From contig NZ_SOYS01000003.1 of NCBI RefSeq assembly GCF_011808225.1, positions 62,001 to 126,000 on the forward strand: a DNA stretch of 64,000 nt, in the 5' to 3' direction. The notes beneath the pieces are model-generated. The model saw only the letters and a list, made by a program, of their open reading frames with translations. It did not search any database and was not told the DNA's origin. Below, one piece after another: positions 18,479 through 29,011 of the stretch (position 1 is its first letter; every line of letters starts with the position of its first letter). Made by a program: the position numbers and the translations under genes. The DNA is from Cedecea colo (GTDB lineage Bacteria > Pseudomonadota > Gammaproteobacteria > Enterobacterales > Enterobacteriaceae).

Positions 18479-18503
18479 AAAAACGCCGCCCTTGAGGGCG
18501 GCG
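18474..18503 (-). terminator. Rho-independent terminator of ytfL
   Basis: The 8-bp stem CGCCGCCC/GGGCGGCG with loop TTGA lies at 18484-18503. Read leftward it is followed by seven T residues, which overlap the carbamate kinase stop codon. It also sits in the right place to stop rightward transcription, but with no T run on that side. Confidence 0.8.
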
Positions 18504-18515
18504 CTATGTGCTGTG

Positions 18516-19853
18516 TTAAGCCACGTTTTGTTCTTCAGCATCCGGCAGTTTTGGTGCCAGCGGATTCGGCTTGTTGTCGATACGGGTCACCAGTAGCTGA
18601 TCGATACGGTAGTTATCGATATCCACTACCTCAAACTTATAGCCGGAGAACTTCACCGAGTCGGTACGTTTCGGGATTTTGCGCAGCATAAACATCATAA
18701 AACCGCCGATGGTTTCGTAGTTGCCGGACTGCGGGAACTCGTCGATATCCAGCACGCGCATCACGTCGTCAATCGGCGTACCGCCTTCAACCAGCCATGA
18801 GTTCTCGTCACGTGCGACGATCTGCTCTTCCATACCCTGGCCTACCAGATCGCCCATCAGCGTGGTCATCACGTCGTTTAGCGTGATGATGCCGACCACC
18901 AGCGCGTACTCGTTCATGATCACCGCAAAGTCTTCGCCCGCCGTTTTGAAGCTTTCCAGCGCTTCGGAAAGGGTCAGCGTATCCGGGACAATCAGCGTAT
19001 TGCGCAGATGCACGCCGCTGTTCAGCGCCATGCTTTGATTGCCCAGCACGCGATTAAGCAACTCTTTGGAATCCACATAGCCGACGATATGGTCGATATC
19101 GCCGTTACACACCAGGAACTTGGAGTGCGGATGCTCGGCGATTTTGTTCTTCAGGCTCTGTTCTTCTTCGTGTAGATCGAACCAGATGATGTTTTCACGC
19201 GACGTCATAGATGACGGCACGGTACGGGATTCCAGCTCAAACACGTTTTCAATCAGCTCGTGTTCTTGCTTACGCAGCACGCCTGCCAGCGCACCGGCTT
19301 CAAATACCGCGTAAACATCGTCGGAGGTGATGTCGTCGTTACGGACCATCGGCAGTTTGAAAATGCGGAATATGACGTTTGCCAGGCCGTTGAAGAACCA
19401 CACCAGCGGGCGGAAAATAAACAGGCAGAAGCGCATCGGGTTGATGATTCGCAAAGCAACAGATTCAGGCGAAATCATACCGATGCGTTTCGGGGTGAGG
19501 TCGGCAAACAGGATGAACAGGCTTGTCACAAGGGTAAAGGAGATAATAAAACTAAGCTGGTCGGCCATTTCCGGCGAGAAGAAGCGCTCCAGAATATTTT
19601 TAAACGCCGGGGAGAACGCCGCGTCACCGACAATACCGCCAAGAATCGCAACCGCATTCAGGCCAATCTGCACTACGGTAAAGAACATGCCGGGGCTTTC
19701 CTGCATCTTCAGCACGCGTTGCGCGTTAACGTTGCCCTCATCGGCCAGCAGCTTGAGTTTGATTTTGCGGGAAGCGGCCAGCGAAATCTCGGAAATAGAG
19801 AAGAAAGCACTGACGGAGATAAGAAGAAGTATCACTAAAATACTGTTTAACAT
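18516..19853 (-). CDS. ytfL: CNNM/CBS-domain membrane protein YtfL (PaeA, polyamine export)
   Basis: A 445-residue protein. The N-terminal DUF21/CNNM membrane domain (about 1-200) begins MLNSILVILLLISVSAFFSISE. A pair of CBS domains follows (about 215-340, with FLVCNGDIDHIVGYVDSKELLNR and VIMNEYALVVGIITLNDVM), then a CorC/HlyC-type C-terminal domain (about 355-430). The homologue PaeA in Salmonella and E. coli lowers cytoplasmic cadaverine and putrescine in stationary phase. The length matches E. coli YtfL. The 309-base gap upstream (19854-20162) carries only promoter-like DNA and a REP element near its end. Confidence 0.93.
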   Translation of the reverse strand: MLNSILVILLLISVSAFFSISEISLAASRKIKLKLLADEGNVNAQRVLKMQESPGMFFTVVQIGLNAVAILGGIVGDAAFSPAFKNILERFFSPEMADQLSFIISFTLVTSLFILFADLTPKRIGMISPESVALRIINPMRFCLFIFRPLVWFFNGLANVIFRIFKLPMVRNDDITSDDVYAVFEAGALAGVLRKQEHELIENVFELESRTVPSSMTSRENIIWFDLHEEEQSLKNKIAEHPHSKFLVCNGDIDHIVGYVDSKELLNRVLGNQSMALNSGVHLRNTLIVPDTLTLSEALESFKTAGEDFAVIMNEYALVVGIITLNDVMTTLMGDLVGQGMEEQIVARDENSWLVEGGTPIDDVMRVLDIDEFPQSGNYETIGGFMMFMLRKIPKRTDSVKFSGYKFEVVDIDNYRIDQLLVTRIDNKPNPLAPKLPDAEEQNVA

Positions 19854-20120
19854 AATTTATCCGGCCATTAAGACCAGAGCCTCGGAAGGGAAAGTTGAAA
19901 ATCTATGGGGTCATACGTAAAAAATGCGGGCTGCTCTCGTGAGCAAGCCTGCAATTTCAACGGCTAGTATAGCTTAAGGGCGGGACGGGCTGCCAGAGGG
20001 CAAAATTTAACCCCTGAAAGGCTATTTAATCTTCCGTGATTTTGATTTGCGCCAGCGGGCATCTCCGGCAGGTTTGTTCTTACATACGCTCAAAAAATGG
20101 CAGGATTTTACTTTCAGCCA

Positions 20121-20150
20121 GTAGGGCGGATAAGCCTGCGCCATCCGCCA
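20121..20150. repeat. REP-type palindrome
   Basis: GTAGGGCGGATAAGCCTGCG followed by CCATCCGCCA, an imperfect palindrome of the enterobacterial REP type. It lies just downstream of msrA (read leftward). The same head recurs at 28894, 34239 and, slightly changed, at 42525. Confidence 0.8.
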
Positions 20151-20162
20151 TAAGCTTCTGTT

Positions 20163-20801
20163 TTAGCCCTGAGGCGGCAAGCAAACCCCAATCCCGCCGA
20201 TACCGCAGTAGCCGTACGGGTTCTTATGCAGATATTGCTGGTGATCGTCCTCGGCGTAGTAGAACGGCCCGGCGTTGGCGATTTCGGTGGTGACCTGGCG
20301 TTTATCGCCCGCCTGCGCCATGGCATCCTGGAAACGCCGCAGGCTTGCGCGTGCTGCTGCATCCTGCTCCGGCGTTAACGGATAAATGCCGGAGCGATAT
20401 TGCGTGCCCACATCGCCGCCCTGGCGCATGCCCTGAGCCGGATCGTGATTCTCCCAGAACACCTGCAAAAGCTGCTCGTAGCTCACGGCTTTTGGGTCGT
20501 AGACCACGCGCACCGCTTCGGTATGGCCGGTCTGGCCGGTGCAGACTTCACGGTAGGTAGGATTTGGCGTATATCCTGCTGTATAGCCAGCCGCCGTGCT
20601 GTAAACGCCGGGAACCTGCCAGAACAAGCGTTCAACGCCCCAGAAACAGCCCATCGCAAAATAAGCGATCTCCATACCATCTGGTACATTGGTCATGGAA
20701 TGTTCGTTAACGGCATGCAGGGTTGCAACCGGCATCGGGGTGTTACGGCCTGGTAAGGCTTCGGATTGCGCAACGGGATGGGTTTTCTCGAATAATTTCA
20801 T
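20163..20801 (-). CDS. msrA: Peptide-methionine (S)-S-oxide reductase MsrA
   Basis: A 212-residue enzyme, the same length as E. coli MsrA. Catalytic Cys52 is in [11 protein letters not shown]. Resolving cysteines 199 and 207 are in the C-terminal [11 protein letters not shown] stretch. It reduces the S epimer of methionine sulfoxide in proteins and free methionine, with thioredoxin as reductant, in the cytoplasm. The ATG at 20801 (MKLFEKTH) follows GGGAG and is preferred to an upstream in-frame start at 20828. It is divergent from tamA. Confidence 0.96.
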   Translation of the reverse strand: MKLFEKTHPVAQSEALPGRNTPMPVATLHAVNEHSMTNVPDGMEIAYFAMGCFWGVERLFWQVPGVYSTAAGYTAGYTPNPTYREVCTGQTGHTEAVRVVYDPKAVSYEQLLQVFWENHDPAQGMRQGGDVGTQYRSGIYPLTPEQDAAARASLRRFQDAMAQAGDKRQVTTEIANAGPFYYAEDDHQQYLHKNPYGYCGIGGIGVCLPPQG

Positions 20802-21026
20802 CAGTTTTTGATCTCCCGATATCGGCAAAAGAGGCTACAACCGTCAGGCGGTTGTAACGAGGCGTGTAATTGCAGACAATATCCACGCTTTATGAGACTA
20901 CAGTACATAGAAGAATTATTTGGGTCTTTGAGCAGTTTTCAACCCCGAATGTTGGGGTTTTGTTAAACCGCGGAGCGGTACAGAAGTTACCGGTCGGGGT
21001 GGGGACAAGGATATTCAGGAGAAAAC

Positions 21027-22760
21027 GTGCCAAAAATCCGTAAATTATGTCTGGCGAGTTTATGCCTGGCGAGCACGTATACTGGCGCTGCCAGCGTGCG
21101 ATTACAGGTCGAAGGATTAACGGGAGAGCTACAGAAAAACGTCCGTGCGCAGCTTTCTACAATCCAGAGTGACGAAGTAACGCCGGACCGGCGCTTTCAG
21201 GCCCGCGTGGATGAAGCCATCCGCGATGGGCTTAAGGCGCTTGGCTACTATGAGCCAACCATCAACTTCGACCTGCTTCCACCGCCGCCAAAAGGCCGCC
21301 AGGTGCTGAAGGCAGAGGTTGAAGCTGGCCCGCCGGTGCTGATAGGCGGCACGGATGTCATTCTTCGGGGCGGCGCGCGCGACGACCATGACTTCCTCAG
21401 CCTGCTGCGCAATCGTCCAAAAAACGGCACCATTCTTAATCATGGTGATTACGAAAAGTTTAAAAAGAGCCTGACTAACGTCTCACTGCGCAAAGGGTAT
21501 TTCGACAGCGAGTTCAAAAAGCACCAGCTTGGCGTTTCGCTTGAGCGCCGTCAGGCATTCTGGGATATCGATTACGACAGCGGGCAGCGCTACCGTTTTG
21601 GCGATGTCACCTTCGAAGGTTCACAGATCCGCGACGAATATCTGCAAAATCTGCTGCCGTTTAAAGAAGGTGATTATTACCAGTCGCGTGACCTGGCTGA
21701 ACTGAACCGTCGTTTATCCGCAACGGGCTGGTTTAAGTCCGTGGTTGTGGCGCCAGAATTTGATAAGGCCCGCAAAACTAAAATATTACCGCTGCACGGC
21801 GTTGTCTCGCCGCGTATCGAAAACACCATCGAAACCGGCGTGGGTTATTCCACGGACGTTGGCCCGCGAGTGAAAGCCACCTGGAAAAAGCCCTGGGTCA
21901 ACTCTTACGGCCACAGCTTTACCACCAGTACCAGCCTTTCAGCGCCTGAACAGGTGCTGGATTTCAGCTATAAGGTTCCGCTGCTTAAAAGCCCGCTGGA
22001 GCAATACTATCTGTTGCAGGGCGGCTTTAAACGTACCGACCTGAACGATACCGAAGCAGACTCCACAACGCTCGCCGTTTCGCGTTACTGGGATCTGTCA
22101 AGCGGCTGGCAGCGCGCGATTAATCTGCGCTGGAGCTTCGATCACTTTACCCAGGCAGACGTCACCGACACCACCATGCTCCTTTATCCGGGCTTAAGCC
22201 TCAGCCGCACCCGTTCTCGCGGTGGCCTGATGCCGACCTGGGGCGATTCGCAGCGCTATTCCATTGATTACTCCGATACGCTGTGGGGATCAGATGTCGA
22301 CTTCGTTGTGCTCCAGGCGCAGAACGTCTGGATCCGTAGCCTGTTCGAAAAACATCGCTTTGTGGTGCGTGGCAATCTGGGCTGGATCGAAACCAATGAC
22401 TTTGAACGCGTTCCGCCCGATCTGCGCTTCTTCGCGGGCGGCGACCGCAGTATCCGCGGCTACTCCTACAAATCTATCTCGCCTGAAAATGAAGAGGGCA
22501 AGCTGACCGGCGCGTCAAAACTCGCCACCGGCTCGCTGGAATATCAGTACAACGTCAGCGGCAAATGGTGGGGGGCGGCTTTCGTAGATTCGGGCGAGGC
22601 GGTAAACGATATCAAACAGAGCAACTTTAAAACCGGTGCCGGCGTGGGCGTGCGCTGGCAATCGCCTGTCGGGCCCATCAAGCTCGATTTTGCAGTCCCG
22701 GTGGGGGATAAAGACGAGCATGGATTACAGTTTTACATCGGTCTGGGGCCTGAACTATGA
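21027..22760 (+). CDS. tamA: Translocation and assembly module outer-membrane protein TamA
   Basis: A 577-residue Omp85-family protein, identical in length to E. coli TamA. A signal peptide (about 1-21, ending TGAA) precedes three POTRA domains (about 25-265) and a 16-strand beta-barrel (about 270-577). The barrel carries the conserved loop-6 motif RSIRGY and ends in a C-terminal FYIGLGPEL strand. With TamB it inserts some autotransporters and other outer-membrane proteins and supports lipid transport. The start is GTG, preceded by CAGGAG. The stop overlaps the tamB ATG (ATGA), indicating translational coupling. Confidence 0.97.
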   Translation: MPKIRKLCLASLCLASTYTGAASVRLQVEGLTGELQKNVRAQLSTIQSDEVTPDRRFQARVDEAIRDGLKALGYYEPTINFDLLPPPPKGRQVLKAEVEAGPPVLIGGTDVILRGGARDDHDFLSLLRNRPKNGTILNHGDYEKFKKSLTNVSLRKGYFDSEFKKHQLGVSLERRQAFWDIDYDSGQRYRFGDVTFEGSQIRDEYLQNLLPFKEGDYYQSRDLAELNRRLSATGWFKSVVVAPEFDKARKTKILPLHGVVSPRIENTIETGVGYSTDVGPRVKATWKKPWVNSYGHSFTTSTSLSAPEQVLDFSYKVPLLKSPLEQYYLLQGGFKRTDLNDTEADSTTLAVSRYWDLSSGWQRAINLRWSFDHFTQADVTDTTMLLYPGLSLSRTRSRGGLMPTWGDSQRYSIDYSDTLWGSDVDFVVLQAQNVWIRSLFEKHRFVVRGNLGWIETNDFERVPPDLRFFAGGDRSIRGYSYKSISPENEEGKLTGASKLATGSLEYQYNVSGKWWGAAFVDSGEAVNDIKQSNFKTGAGVGVRWQSPVGPIKLDFAVPVGDKDEHGLQFYIGLGPEL

Positions 22761-25700
22761 GTCGTTGGAAGAAAATAAGCCTCGCGGTGCTGATTGTTGT
22801 TTTACTCCTGATTGGGGCGGTGGGCTTCCTGGTGGGGACAACCACCGGACTGCACCTGCTGTTTAATGCGGCAAATCGCTGGGTGCCGGGGCTGGAAATT
22901 GGCAGCGTCACGGGCGGCTGGCGCAATCTGACCATTAAAAATCTGCGCTACCAGCAGCCGGGTGTGGATGTTAACGCAGGGGAAGTTAATCTTGCCGTGA
23001 AGCTCGCCTGCCTGCGCGACAGCAGCATCTGCGTAAATAACTTCTCGCTCAAAGATATTGATGTGGTGGTGGACACTAAAAAAATGCCGCCTTCCGCGCC
23101 TGCCGAAGAAGAAGAAGACAGCGGCCCGCTCAATCTCACCACGCCGTATCCCATAACGCTTAGCCGCGTTGCGCTTAATAACGTCAATATCAAAATCGAC
23201 AATACCACCGTGTCGGTGATGGCGTTCACTTCTGGTCTGAACTGGCAGGAGCGCAACCTGACGCTTACGCCAACGAACCTGGAAGGCTTGCTGATTGCGC
23301 TGCCAAAGGTGGCGAAAGTCGCTCAGGAAGAGGTGGTTGAACCGAAAATAACTAATCCGCAGCCGGAAGAACTGCCGCTGGGTGAGACGCTTAAGAAGCT
23401 GTTTGAAAACCCTGTCCTGCCGGAAATGACGGATGTTCACCTGCCGTTAAACCTGAATATTCAGGAATTTCGCGGCGCTAACCTTCGTCTGACGGGCGAT
23501 ACGGATCTGCTGGTCAGCAGTCTGCTTCTTAAAGTCAGCAGCATCGACGGCAACGTGAAGCTGGACGCGCTGGACGTGGATTCTTCTCAGGGCCTGGTTA
23601 ATGCCTCGGGCAGCGCGGTACTGCGCGATAAATGGCCGGTCGATCTGACGCTTAACACCACGTTGAATATCGATCCCGTTAAAGGCGAGAAGGTAAAAAT
23701 AAAGATCGGCGGGGAGCTGCGGGACGTGCTGAAAGTGGGCATGAATCTCTCAGGGCCGGTGGATATGGAACTCACTGCGCAAACTCAGCTTGCCGAGGCG
23801 GGCCTGCCGCTGAATCTCGAGATTGTCAGCAAACAGCTTTACTGGCCGTTTAGCGGCGAGAAAGCGTACCAGGCCGATGATGTGAAGCTGAAGTTTAGCG
23901 GCAAAATGACGGATTATGCGCTCTCGTTCCGCACCGCAGTAAAAGGCGCGCAGATCCCGCCCGCCACTATTACGCTGGACGGCAAAGGCAACGAGCAGCA
24001 GCTCAATCTTGATAAGCTAAGCATTGCGGCGCTTCAGGGCCATACCGACCTGAAAGCCGTGCTCGACTGGAGCAAAGCGATTAGCTGGCGCGGCGAGCTG
24101 AAACTCGACGGCATCAACACCGCGAAACAGTACCCGGACTGGCCTGCGAAGCTTGACGGCTTCGCGAAAACCAGCGGCAGCCTTTACGGCGGAACCTGGC
24201 AGATGGACGTGCCGGAACTGAAGCTCGCCGGAAATGTGAAGCAAAACAAAGTGAGCATTGCCGGGAAGCTGAAAGGCAATAGCTACATGCAGTGGAACAT
24301 CCCCGGTCTGCATCTGGAACTTGGCCGCAACAGTGCCGATGTGAAAGGAGAGCTGGGGCCGAAAGAGCTGGCGCTGGATGCCAGCATCGATGCGCCGAAC
24401 CTGGACAACGCGCTTCCGGGGCTGGGCGGCACGGCGAAGGGCACGATTAAAGCCCGCGGCGATGTAAAAGCCCCGCAGCTGCTTGCCGATTTCACCGCGA
24501 ATGGCCTGCGCTGGCAGGAACTTTCCATCGCTCGCGTGCTGTTGAAAGGGGATGTGAAATCCACCGACCAAATCGGCGGTAACCTGAATCTTCGCGTGGA
24601 ACGCATCGCGCAGCCTGACGTGAACATCAGCCTCGTCACGCTGGAGGCGAAAGGCAGCGAGAAGCAGCATCAGCTCCAGTTGCGCATTCAGGGCGAACCG
24701 GTTTCCGGACAGCTTAGCCTCAGCGGCGGATTCGATCGCGCTGAACAACGCTGGCGCGGCAGCCTCTCGGATACTCGTTTTGAAACGCCGGTTGGCCCGT
24801 GGCGCCTGAACCGCGCCATTGCGCTGGATTACCGCAACAAAGAGCAGAAAATCAGCATCGGGCCACACTGCTGGACTAACCCGAACGCTGAGCTGTGCGT
24901 CCCGCAAACTATTGATGCCGGTGCGAAGGGCCGTGCGGTCGTTAACCTCAACCGCTTCGACCTCGCCATGCTAAAACCGTTTATGCCCGAAACCACGCAG
25001 GCGAGCGGAACGTTCAGCGGGCGTGCTGACGTAAGCTGGGACAGCGAAGCCGGTGGTCTGCCGCAGGGGCAGATAACGCTGAACGGACGCGGCGTGAAGG
25101 TGATTCAGGATGTGAATGACAGTCCGCTGCCGGTTTCATTCGACACGTTAAACCTCAGCGCAGAGCTGAAAAATAACCGCGCCCAGCTTGGCTGGCTGAT
25201 ACGCGTGGCGAACAACGGCCAGTTCGACGGACAGCTGCAAATTACCGATCCAGAAGGCCGTCGTAACCTTGCCGGCAACGTCAACATGCGCGGTTTCGAT
25301 CTCGCTATTGCCAACGCTATTTTCTCTCGTGGTGAAAAGGCTGCCGGTAAGCTCAACGCGAATCTGCGTCTGGGCGGCAACCTGGCACGGCCGCAGATGT
25401 ACGGGCAACTGCAGCTAAACGGCGTGGATATTGATGCCAATTTTATGCCGTTTGATATGCAGCCAAGCCAGGTTGCCATGAACTTCAACGGCATGAGTTC
25501 AACGTTAGTCGGCACGGTGCGCACCAAACAGGGAGATATTGCCCTGAGCGGCGATGCGGACTGGGCGCAGCTCGACAACTGGCGCGCGCGCGTGGCGGCG
25601 AAGGGCAGCAAAGTGCGCATTACCGTACCGCCAATGGTGCGCCTGGACGTCTCACCGGACATTGTATTCGTTGCCACGCCAAGTCTGTTCACGCTGGACG

Positions 25701-26536
25701 GCAGCGTCGATATTCCCTGGGCGCGTATCGTCGTTCAGGAAGTGCCGGAAAGCTCGGTGGGCGTCTCCGGCGATGAAGTGATGCTGGATAAAACACTCAG
25801 GCCGGAGAAGCCGCAAACCGCGGGCATTCCAATCAACAGTAATCTGATTATCCATGTCGGCAATAATGTGCGTATGGACGCGTTTGGACTCAAGGCGCGA
25901 CTCAACGGCGACCTGAAAATGGTACAGGATCGTCAGGGTCTGGGTCTTAACGGCCAGATTAATATCCCGGAAGGGCGTTATCATGCCTATGGCCAGGATT
26001 TGATCGTACGGAAAGGCGAGCTGTTATTCTCTGGTCCGCCGGATCAGCCGCTGCTGAATATCGAGGCGATTCGTAATCCTGAAGCGACCGAAGACGACGT
26101 TATTGCCGGTGTTCGCGTCACGGGGATGGCCGATGAACCAAAAGCTGAGATATTTTCTGACCCCGCGATGTCACAGCAGGAAGCCTTATCCTACCTGCTT
26201 CGCGGACAGGGGCTGGACTCTACGGGCGATGACGGTAACGCATTAACCTCCGCGCTTGTCGGTCTGGGGGTTGCACAGAGTGGGCAGGTTGTGGGTAAAA
26301 TCGGCGAGACGTTTGGCGTAAGCAATCTGGCGCTGGATACCGCAGGGGTAGGCGATTCTTCCCAGGTGGTGGTCAGTGGTTATGTACTGCCGGGTCTCCA
26401 GGTGAAATATGGCGTGGGTATTTTTGACTCGTTGGCGACTCTGACACTGCGTTATCGCCTGATGCCTAAGCTATATCTGGAAGCGGTGTCTGGCATAGAT
26501 CAGGCACTTGATGTGCTCTATCAGTTTGAGTTTTAG
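22757..26536 (+). CDS. tamB: Translocation and assembly module inner-membrane protein TamB
   Basis: A 1259-residue AsmA-like protein with an N-terminal signal anchor (about 8-30). A very long repetitive beta-groove periplasmic region follows, and the conserved DUF490 domain occupies roughly the last 330 residues, ending [16 protein letters not shown]. It spans the periplasm, docks on TamA and is thought to shuttle phospholipids, redundantly with YhdP and YdbH, as well as to aid barrel assembly. Start codon overlap with tamA and a 2-base gap to ytfP suggest one operon. Several long reverse-strand reading frames inside it are by-products of high G+C codon use. Confidence 0.97.
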   Translation: MSRWKKISLAVLIVVLLLIGAVGFLVGTTTGLHLLFNAANRWVPGLEIGSVTGGWRNLTIKNLRYQQPGVDVNAGEVNLAVKLACLRDSSICVNNFSLKDIDVVVDTKKMPPSAPAEEEEDSGPLNLTTPYPITLSRVALNNVNIKIDNTTVSVMAFTSGLNWQERNLTLTPTNLEGLLIALPKVAKVAQEEVVEPKITNPQPEELPLGETLKKLFENPVLPEMTDVHLPLNLNIQEFRGANLRLTGDTDLLVSSLLLKVSSIDGNVKLDALDVDSSQGLVNASGSAVLRDKWPVDLTLNTTLNIDPVKGEKVKIKIGGELRDVLKVGMNLSGPVDMELTAQTQLAEAGLPLNLEIVSKQLYWPFSGEKAYQADDVKLKFSGKMTDYALSFRTAVKGAQIPPATITLDGKGNEQQLNLDKLSIAALQGHTDLKAVLDWSKAISWRGELKLDGINTAKQYPDWPAKLDGFAKTSGSLYGGTWQMDVPELKLAGNVKQNKVSIAGKLKGNSYMQWNIPGLHLELGRNSADVKGELGPKELALDASIDAPNLDNALPGLGGTAKGTIKARGDVKAPQLLADFTANGLRWQELSIARVLLKGDVKSTDQIGGNLNLRVERIAQPDVNISLVTLEAKGSEKQHQLQLRIQGEPVSGQLSLSGGFDRAEQRWRGSLSDTRFETPVGPWRLNRAIALDYRNKEQKISIGPHCWTNPNAELCVPQTIDAGAKGRAVVNLNRFDLAMLKPFMPETTQASGTFSGRADVSWDSEAGGLPQGQITLNGRGVKVIQDVNDSPLPVSFDTLNLSAELKNNRAQLGWLIRVANNGQFDGQLQITDPEGRRNLAGNVNMRGFDLAIANAIFSRGEKAAGKLNANLRLGGNLARPQMYGQLQLNGVDIDANFMPFDMQPSQVAMNFNGMSSTLVGTVRTKQGDIALSGDADWAQLDNWRARVAAKGSKVRITVPPMVRLDVSPDIVFVATPSLFTLDGSVDIPWARIVVQEVPESSVGVSGDEVMLDKTLRPEKPQTAGIPINSNLIIHVGNNVRMDAFGLKARLNGDLKMVQDRQGLGLNGQINIPEGRYHAYGQDLIVRKGELLFSGPPDQPLLNIEAIRNPEATEDDVIAGVRVTGMADEPKAEIFSDPAMSQQEALSYLLRGQGLDSTGDDGNALTSALVGLGVAQSGQVVGKIGETFGVSNLALDTAGVGDSSQVVVSGYVLPGLQVKYGVGIFDSLATLTLRYRLMPKLYLEAVSGIDQALDVLYQFEF

Positions 26537-26538
26537 CA

Positions 26539-26883
26539 ATGCGAATATTTGTTTACGGCAGTTTACGACGCAAGCAAGGTAACAGCCACTGGATGACTAA
26601 CGCCCAGTGGCTGGGCTACCATACACAGGTTGACTATGTGCTCTACAGTCTCGGCCATTATCCGGGTGCAGTGCCGGGTGAGGGAAACGTACAAGGCGAA
26701 GTCTACCGTATTGATGCCTCTACACTTGCTGAACTGGATGCCCTGCGCACCAAAGGCGGCGAGTATAAGCGTCAGCTCATTCAGACAGATTACGGCAGCG
26801 CCTGGATGTACGTATATCAGCGTCCGGTGGAGAAATTAACCCGTATCGATAGCGGTAACTGGCTGGATAAAGATCGCTATTAA
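26539..26883 (+). CDS. ytfP: Gamma-glutamylcyclotransferase-fold protein YtfP
   Basis: A 114-residue protein of the GGCT/AIG2 family. It starts MRIFVYGSLRRKQGN, with the YGSL substrate-binding loop, and carries GEVYRIDASTLAELDALR in the middle. Glu71 of the TKGGEYKR segment is at the usual catalytic acid position. The true substrate of E. coli YtfP is not established. It is the third gene of the tamA-tamB-ytfP unit. The toxin-antitoxin pair chpS-chpB that I recall next to it in K-12 is absent; ppa follows directly. Confidence 0.93.
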   Translation: MRIFVYGSLRRKQGNSHWMTNAQWLGYHTQVDYVLYSLGHYPGAVPGEGNVQGEVYRIDASTLAELDALRTKGGEYKRQLIQTDYGSAWMYVYQRPVEKLTRIDSGNWLDKDRY

Positions 26884-26912
26884 GCACTCTTTGAGGCTGA
26901 AAAAAACATAAA

Positions 26913-26938
26913 AAAACACCGCTCTCAGGCGGTGTTTT
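26913..26938. terminator. Bidirectional terminator between ytfP and ppa
   Basis: The stem AAAACACCGC/GCGGTGTTTT with a TCTCAG loop has A/T runs on both sides, so it can end both the tamA-tamB-ytfP transcript and the convergent ppa transcript. Confidence 0.85.
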
Positions 26939-26963
26939 CACATACTGCGAAGTTAAAGCAGCA

Positions 26964-27494
26964 TTATTTCTTTTGCGCGCGCTCGAAGGAAGCAACGATT
27001 TCCGCTTTCGCAGCTTCGGCGTTGTCCCAGCCTTCAACTTTCACCCATTTGCCTTTCTCAAGCGCCTTATACTGCTCGAAGAAGTGGGAAATCTGCGCTT
27101 TCAGCAGCTCTGGCAGGTCGTTCACATCTTTGATGTGATCGTATTCTTTGCTCAGTTTGGTGTGCGGAACCGCAACCAGCTTGGCATCTTCACCGGCTTC
27201 GTCGGTCATTTTCAGTACGCCCACCGGGCGGCAACGAATCACAGAACCTGGCTGAAGCGGGTACGGCGTTGGGACTAGCACGTCAACCGGGTCACCGTCT
27301 AAAGACAGGGTGTGGTTGATGTAACCGTAGTTGCACGGATAGAACATTGCGGTAGACATGAAACGGTCAACGAACAGCGCGCCGGTGTCTTTATCAATTT
27401 CATATTTGATAGGGTCAGCGTTCGCCGGGATTTCGATAACAACGTAGATGTCTTCTGGCAGATCTTTGCCCGCAGGGACGTTGAGTAAGCTCAT
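26964..27494 (-). CDS. ppa: Inorganic pyrophosphatase
   Basis: A 176-residue family I soluble pyrophosphatase, nearly identical to E. coli Ppa. It begins [23 protein letters not shown]. The metal-binding signature DGDPVDVLV (about 66-74) and active-site Lys/Tyr residues in KYEIDKDTG and EYDHIKDV are present. It hydrolyses pyrophosphate to phosphate in the cytoplasm, pulling biosynthetic reactions forward. The ATG at 27494 follows AAAGGAAA; longer in-frame extensions upstream do not match the family. Confidence 0.97.
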   Translation of the reverse strand: MSLLNVPAGKDLPEDIYVVIEIPANADPIKYEIDKDTGALFVDRFMSTAMFYPCNYGYINHTLSLDGDPVDVLVPTPYPLQPGSVIRCRPVGVLKMTDEAGEDAKLVAVPHTKLSKEYDHIKDVNDLPELLKAQISHFFEQYKALEKGKWVKVEGWDNAEAAKAEIVASFERAQKK

Positions 27495-27655
27495 GTCTGT
27501 TTCCTTTAAACTGGTGTCATTCAAGTGCCCGGTATTATAGCCAACTGGCTTTAAATGTCCTGAAATCTTTTCTTGCGGATCACCCATCTGGCCCATTTTC
27601 AGAACGCTCCGGCGGTAAGATTATCCATAAAGGCAGGTGCTTTATTTATAAATTA

Positions 27656-27671
27656 GTGTAACCGGTTACAA
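27656..27671 (+). promoter_or_regulatory. GalR/GalS-type operator upstream of ytfQ
   Basis: GTGTAACCGGTTACAA matches 11 of 12 defined positions of the GalR/GalS consensus GTGNAANCGNTTNCAC. It lies 225 bases before the galactofuranose transporter operon. In E. coli ytfQ is reported as a GalR/GalS target. No LacI-family gene is in the window, so control would come from GalR or GalS elsewhere. Confidence 0.65.
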
Positions 27672-27805
27672 CTCAGGGAACCGATGCTTTTCGGATATAA
27701 AAAAATCTTTATGTTTCACGCCTGATGTAATCTCCGCATCAATAGCCTTTCAGCGGTATCAGCTCTGACAAGGGCATTAACATTTTCGTTACTTCTTCGA
27801 ATTGT

Positions 27806-27828
27806 GATGTAACTCATTATGTTACATC
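27806..27828 (+). promoter_or_regulatory. Inverted repeat in the ytfQ promoter region
   Basis: GATGTAAC and GTTACATC (8-bp perfect arms, 7-base spacer) lie 68 bases before the ytfQ ATG. They overlap a TGTGA half-site and precede a TATAGT -10-like element at 27839-27844. It could be an operator or a degenerate CRP site; the protein is unknown. The rest of the 27495-27895 gap is AT-rich with no gene. Confidence 0.4.
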
Positions 27829-27895
27829 TCAGGTCGGCTATAGTTTCCCGCGAAGGCCAGATTTTAACCAACAATAACCCTACGAGGATGCACCT

Positions 27896-28852
27896 ATGTG
27901 GAAGCGCTTACTTTTGGTCTCTGCAGTCTCCGCAGCAATGTCGTCTATGGCCATTGCTGCTCCATTAACCGTTGGCTTTTCGCAGGTAGGTTCTGAATCC
28001 GGCTGGCGCGCGGCAGAAACTTCAGTTGCAAAGAGCGAGGCCGAGAAACGTGGTATCACGCTGAAAATCGCTGACGGACAGCAAAAACAGGAAAACCAGA
28101 TTAAAGCCGTACGCTCGTTTATCGCCCAGGGCGTGGACGCTATCTTTATTGCGCCAATCGTCGCCACGGGCTGGGAGCCGGTGCTCCAGGAAGCAAAAGA
28201 AGCCAAAATTCCGGTCTTCCTGCTCGACCGTAATATCGACGTTAAGGATAAATCGCTCTACATGACCGTTGTCACCGCCAACAACGTGCTGGAAGGTCAG
28301 TTGATTGGCGAATGGCTGCTAAAAGAGCTGAACGGCAAACAATGTAACGTGGTTGAGCTGCAGGGCACGGTAGGCGCGAGCGTGGCTATCGATCGTAAGA
28401 AAGGCTTTGCCGATGCTATCTCCAAAGCTTCTAACGTGAAAATCATTCGTTCTCAGTCCGGCGATTTTACCCGCAGTAAAGGTAAAGAAGTCATGGAAAG
28501 CTTTATCAAAGCTGAGAACAACGGCAAAAATATCTGCATGGTTTACGCGCATAACGACGACATGGTGATCGGCGCCATCCAGGCCATTAAAGAGGCGGGT
28601 CTGAAGCCGGGTAAAGATATCCTCACCGGTTCCATTGACGGCGTGCCGGATATCTACAAAGCGATGATGGACGGCGAAGCAAACGCCAGCGTAGAACTGA
28701 CGCCAAACATGGCAGGGCCTGCGTTTGACGCGCTTGAGAAATTCAAAAAAGACGGCACCATGCCGGAAAAAGTAACCATCACCAAATCTACCCTTTACCT
28801 GCCGGATACGGCTAAAGAAGAGTTAGAGAAGAAAAAATCAATGGGTTATTAA
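27896..28852 (+). CDS. ytfQ: Galactofuranose ABC transporter, periplasmic binding protein YtfQ
   Basis: A 318-residue periplasmic sugar-binding protein with a signal peptide (about 1-21, MSSMAIAA cleavage region). The two-lobed type I fold contains NQIKAVRSFIAQGVDAIFIAPIVATG (about 62-87) and HNDDMVIGAIQAIKEAG (about 220-236). It is nearly identical in length and sequence to E. coli YtfQ, which binds galactofuranose with preference over galactopyranose. First gene of the ytfQ-ytfR-ytfT-yjfF operon. A REP pair separates it from ytfR, which often marks higher expression of the binding protein. Confidence 0.96.
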   Translation: MWKRLLLVSAVSAAMSSMAIAAPLTVGFSQVGSESGWRAAETSVAKSEAEKRGITLKIADGQQKQENQIKAVRSFIAQGVDAIFIAPIVATGWEPVLQEAKEAKIPVFLLDRNIDVKDKSLYMTVVTANNVLEGQLIGEWLLKELNGKQCNVVELQGTVGASVAIDRKKGFADAISKASNVKIIRSQSGDFTRSKGKEVMESFIKAENNGKNICMVYAHNDDMVIGAIQAIKEAGLKPGKDILTGSIDGVPDIYKAMMDGEANASVELTPNMAGPAFDALEKFKKDGTMPEKVTITKSTLYLPDTAKEELEKKKSMGY

Positions 28853-28893
28853 GCTGTATTGATTGCGCCTCTCTTATGGGAGGCGTGCTGTAT

Positions 28894-28985
28894 GTAGGGC
28901 GGATAAGCGTAGCGTCATCCGCCATTCAGAGCGCACTCCACCGTGAATGGCACAGGTGGATGGCGCTGTTGCCTATCCACCCTAC
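28894..28985. repeat. REP pair (BIME) between ytfQ and ytfR
   Basis: Two REP-type palindromes in opposite orientation: GTAGGGCGGATAAGCGTAGC... at 28894-28923 and GGTGGATGGCGCTGTTGCCT...CCTAC at 28955-28985. Such intra-operon BIMEs can stabilise the upstream mRNA, here ytfQ. Confidence 0.8.
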
Positions 28986-29011
28986 AGCTGTACTTTGGCG
29001 GGAGTTCGTCG

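Noticed and set aside
24017-24907. Long reverse-strand reading frame inside tamB (also 25105-25692)
   Set aside because: No ribosome site or recognisable family. The forward frame is the conserved TamB protein, and such mirrors are common in G+C-rich genes.
26884-26963. chpS-chpB toxin-antitoxin genes expected between ytfP and ppa
   Set aside because: The gap is only 80 bases and holds just a bidirectional terminator; the pair is absent.
28943-29011. Longer YtfR N-terminus starting at 28943
   Set aside because: It would translate through the second REP palindrome and has no match in the family; ATG at 29012 has a good ribosome site.
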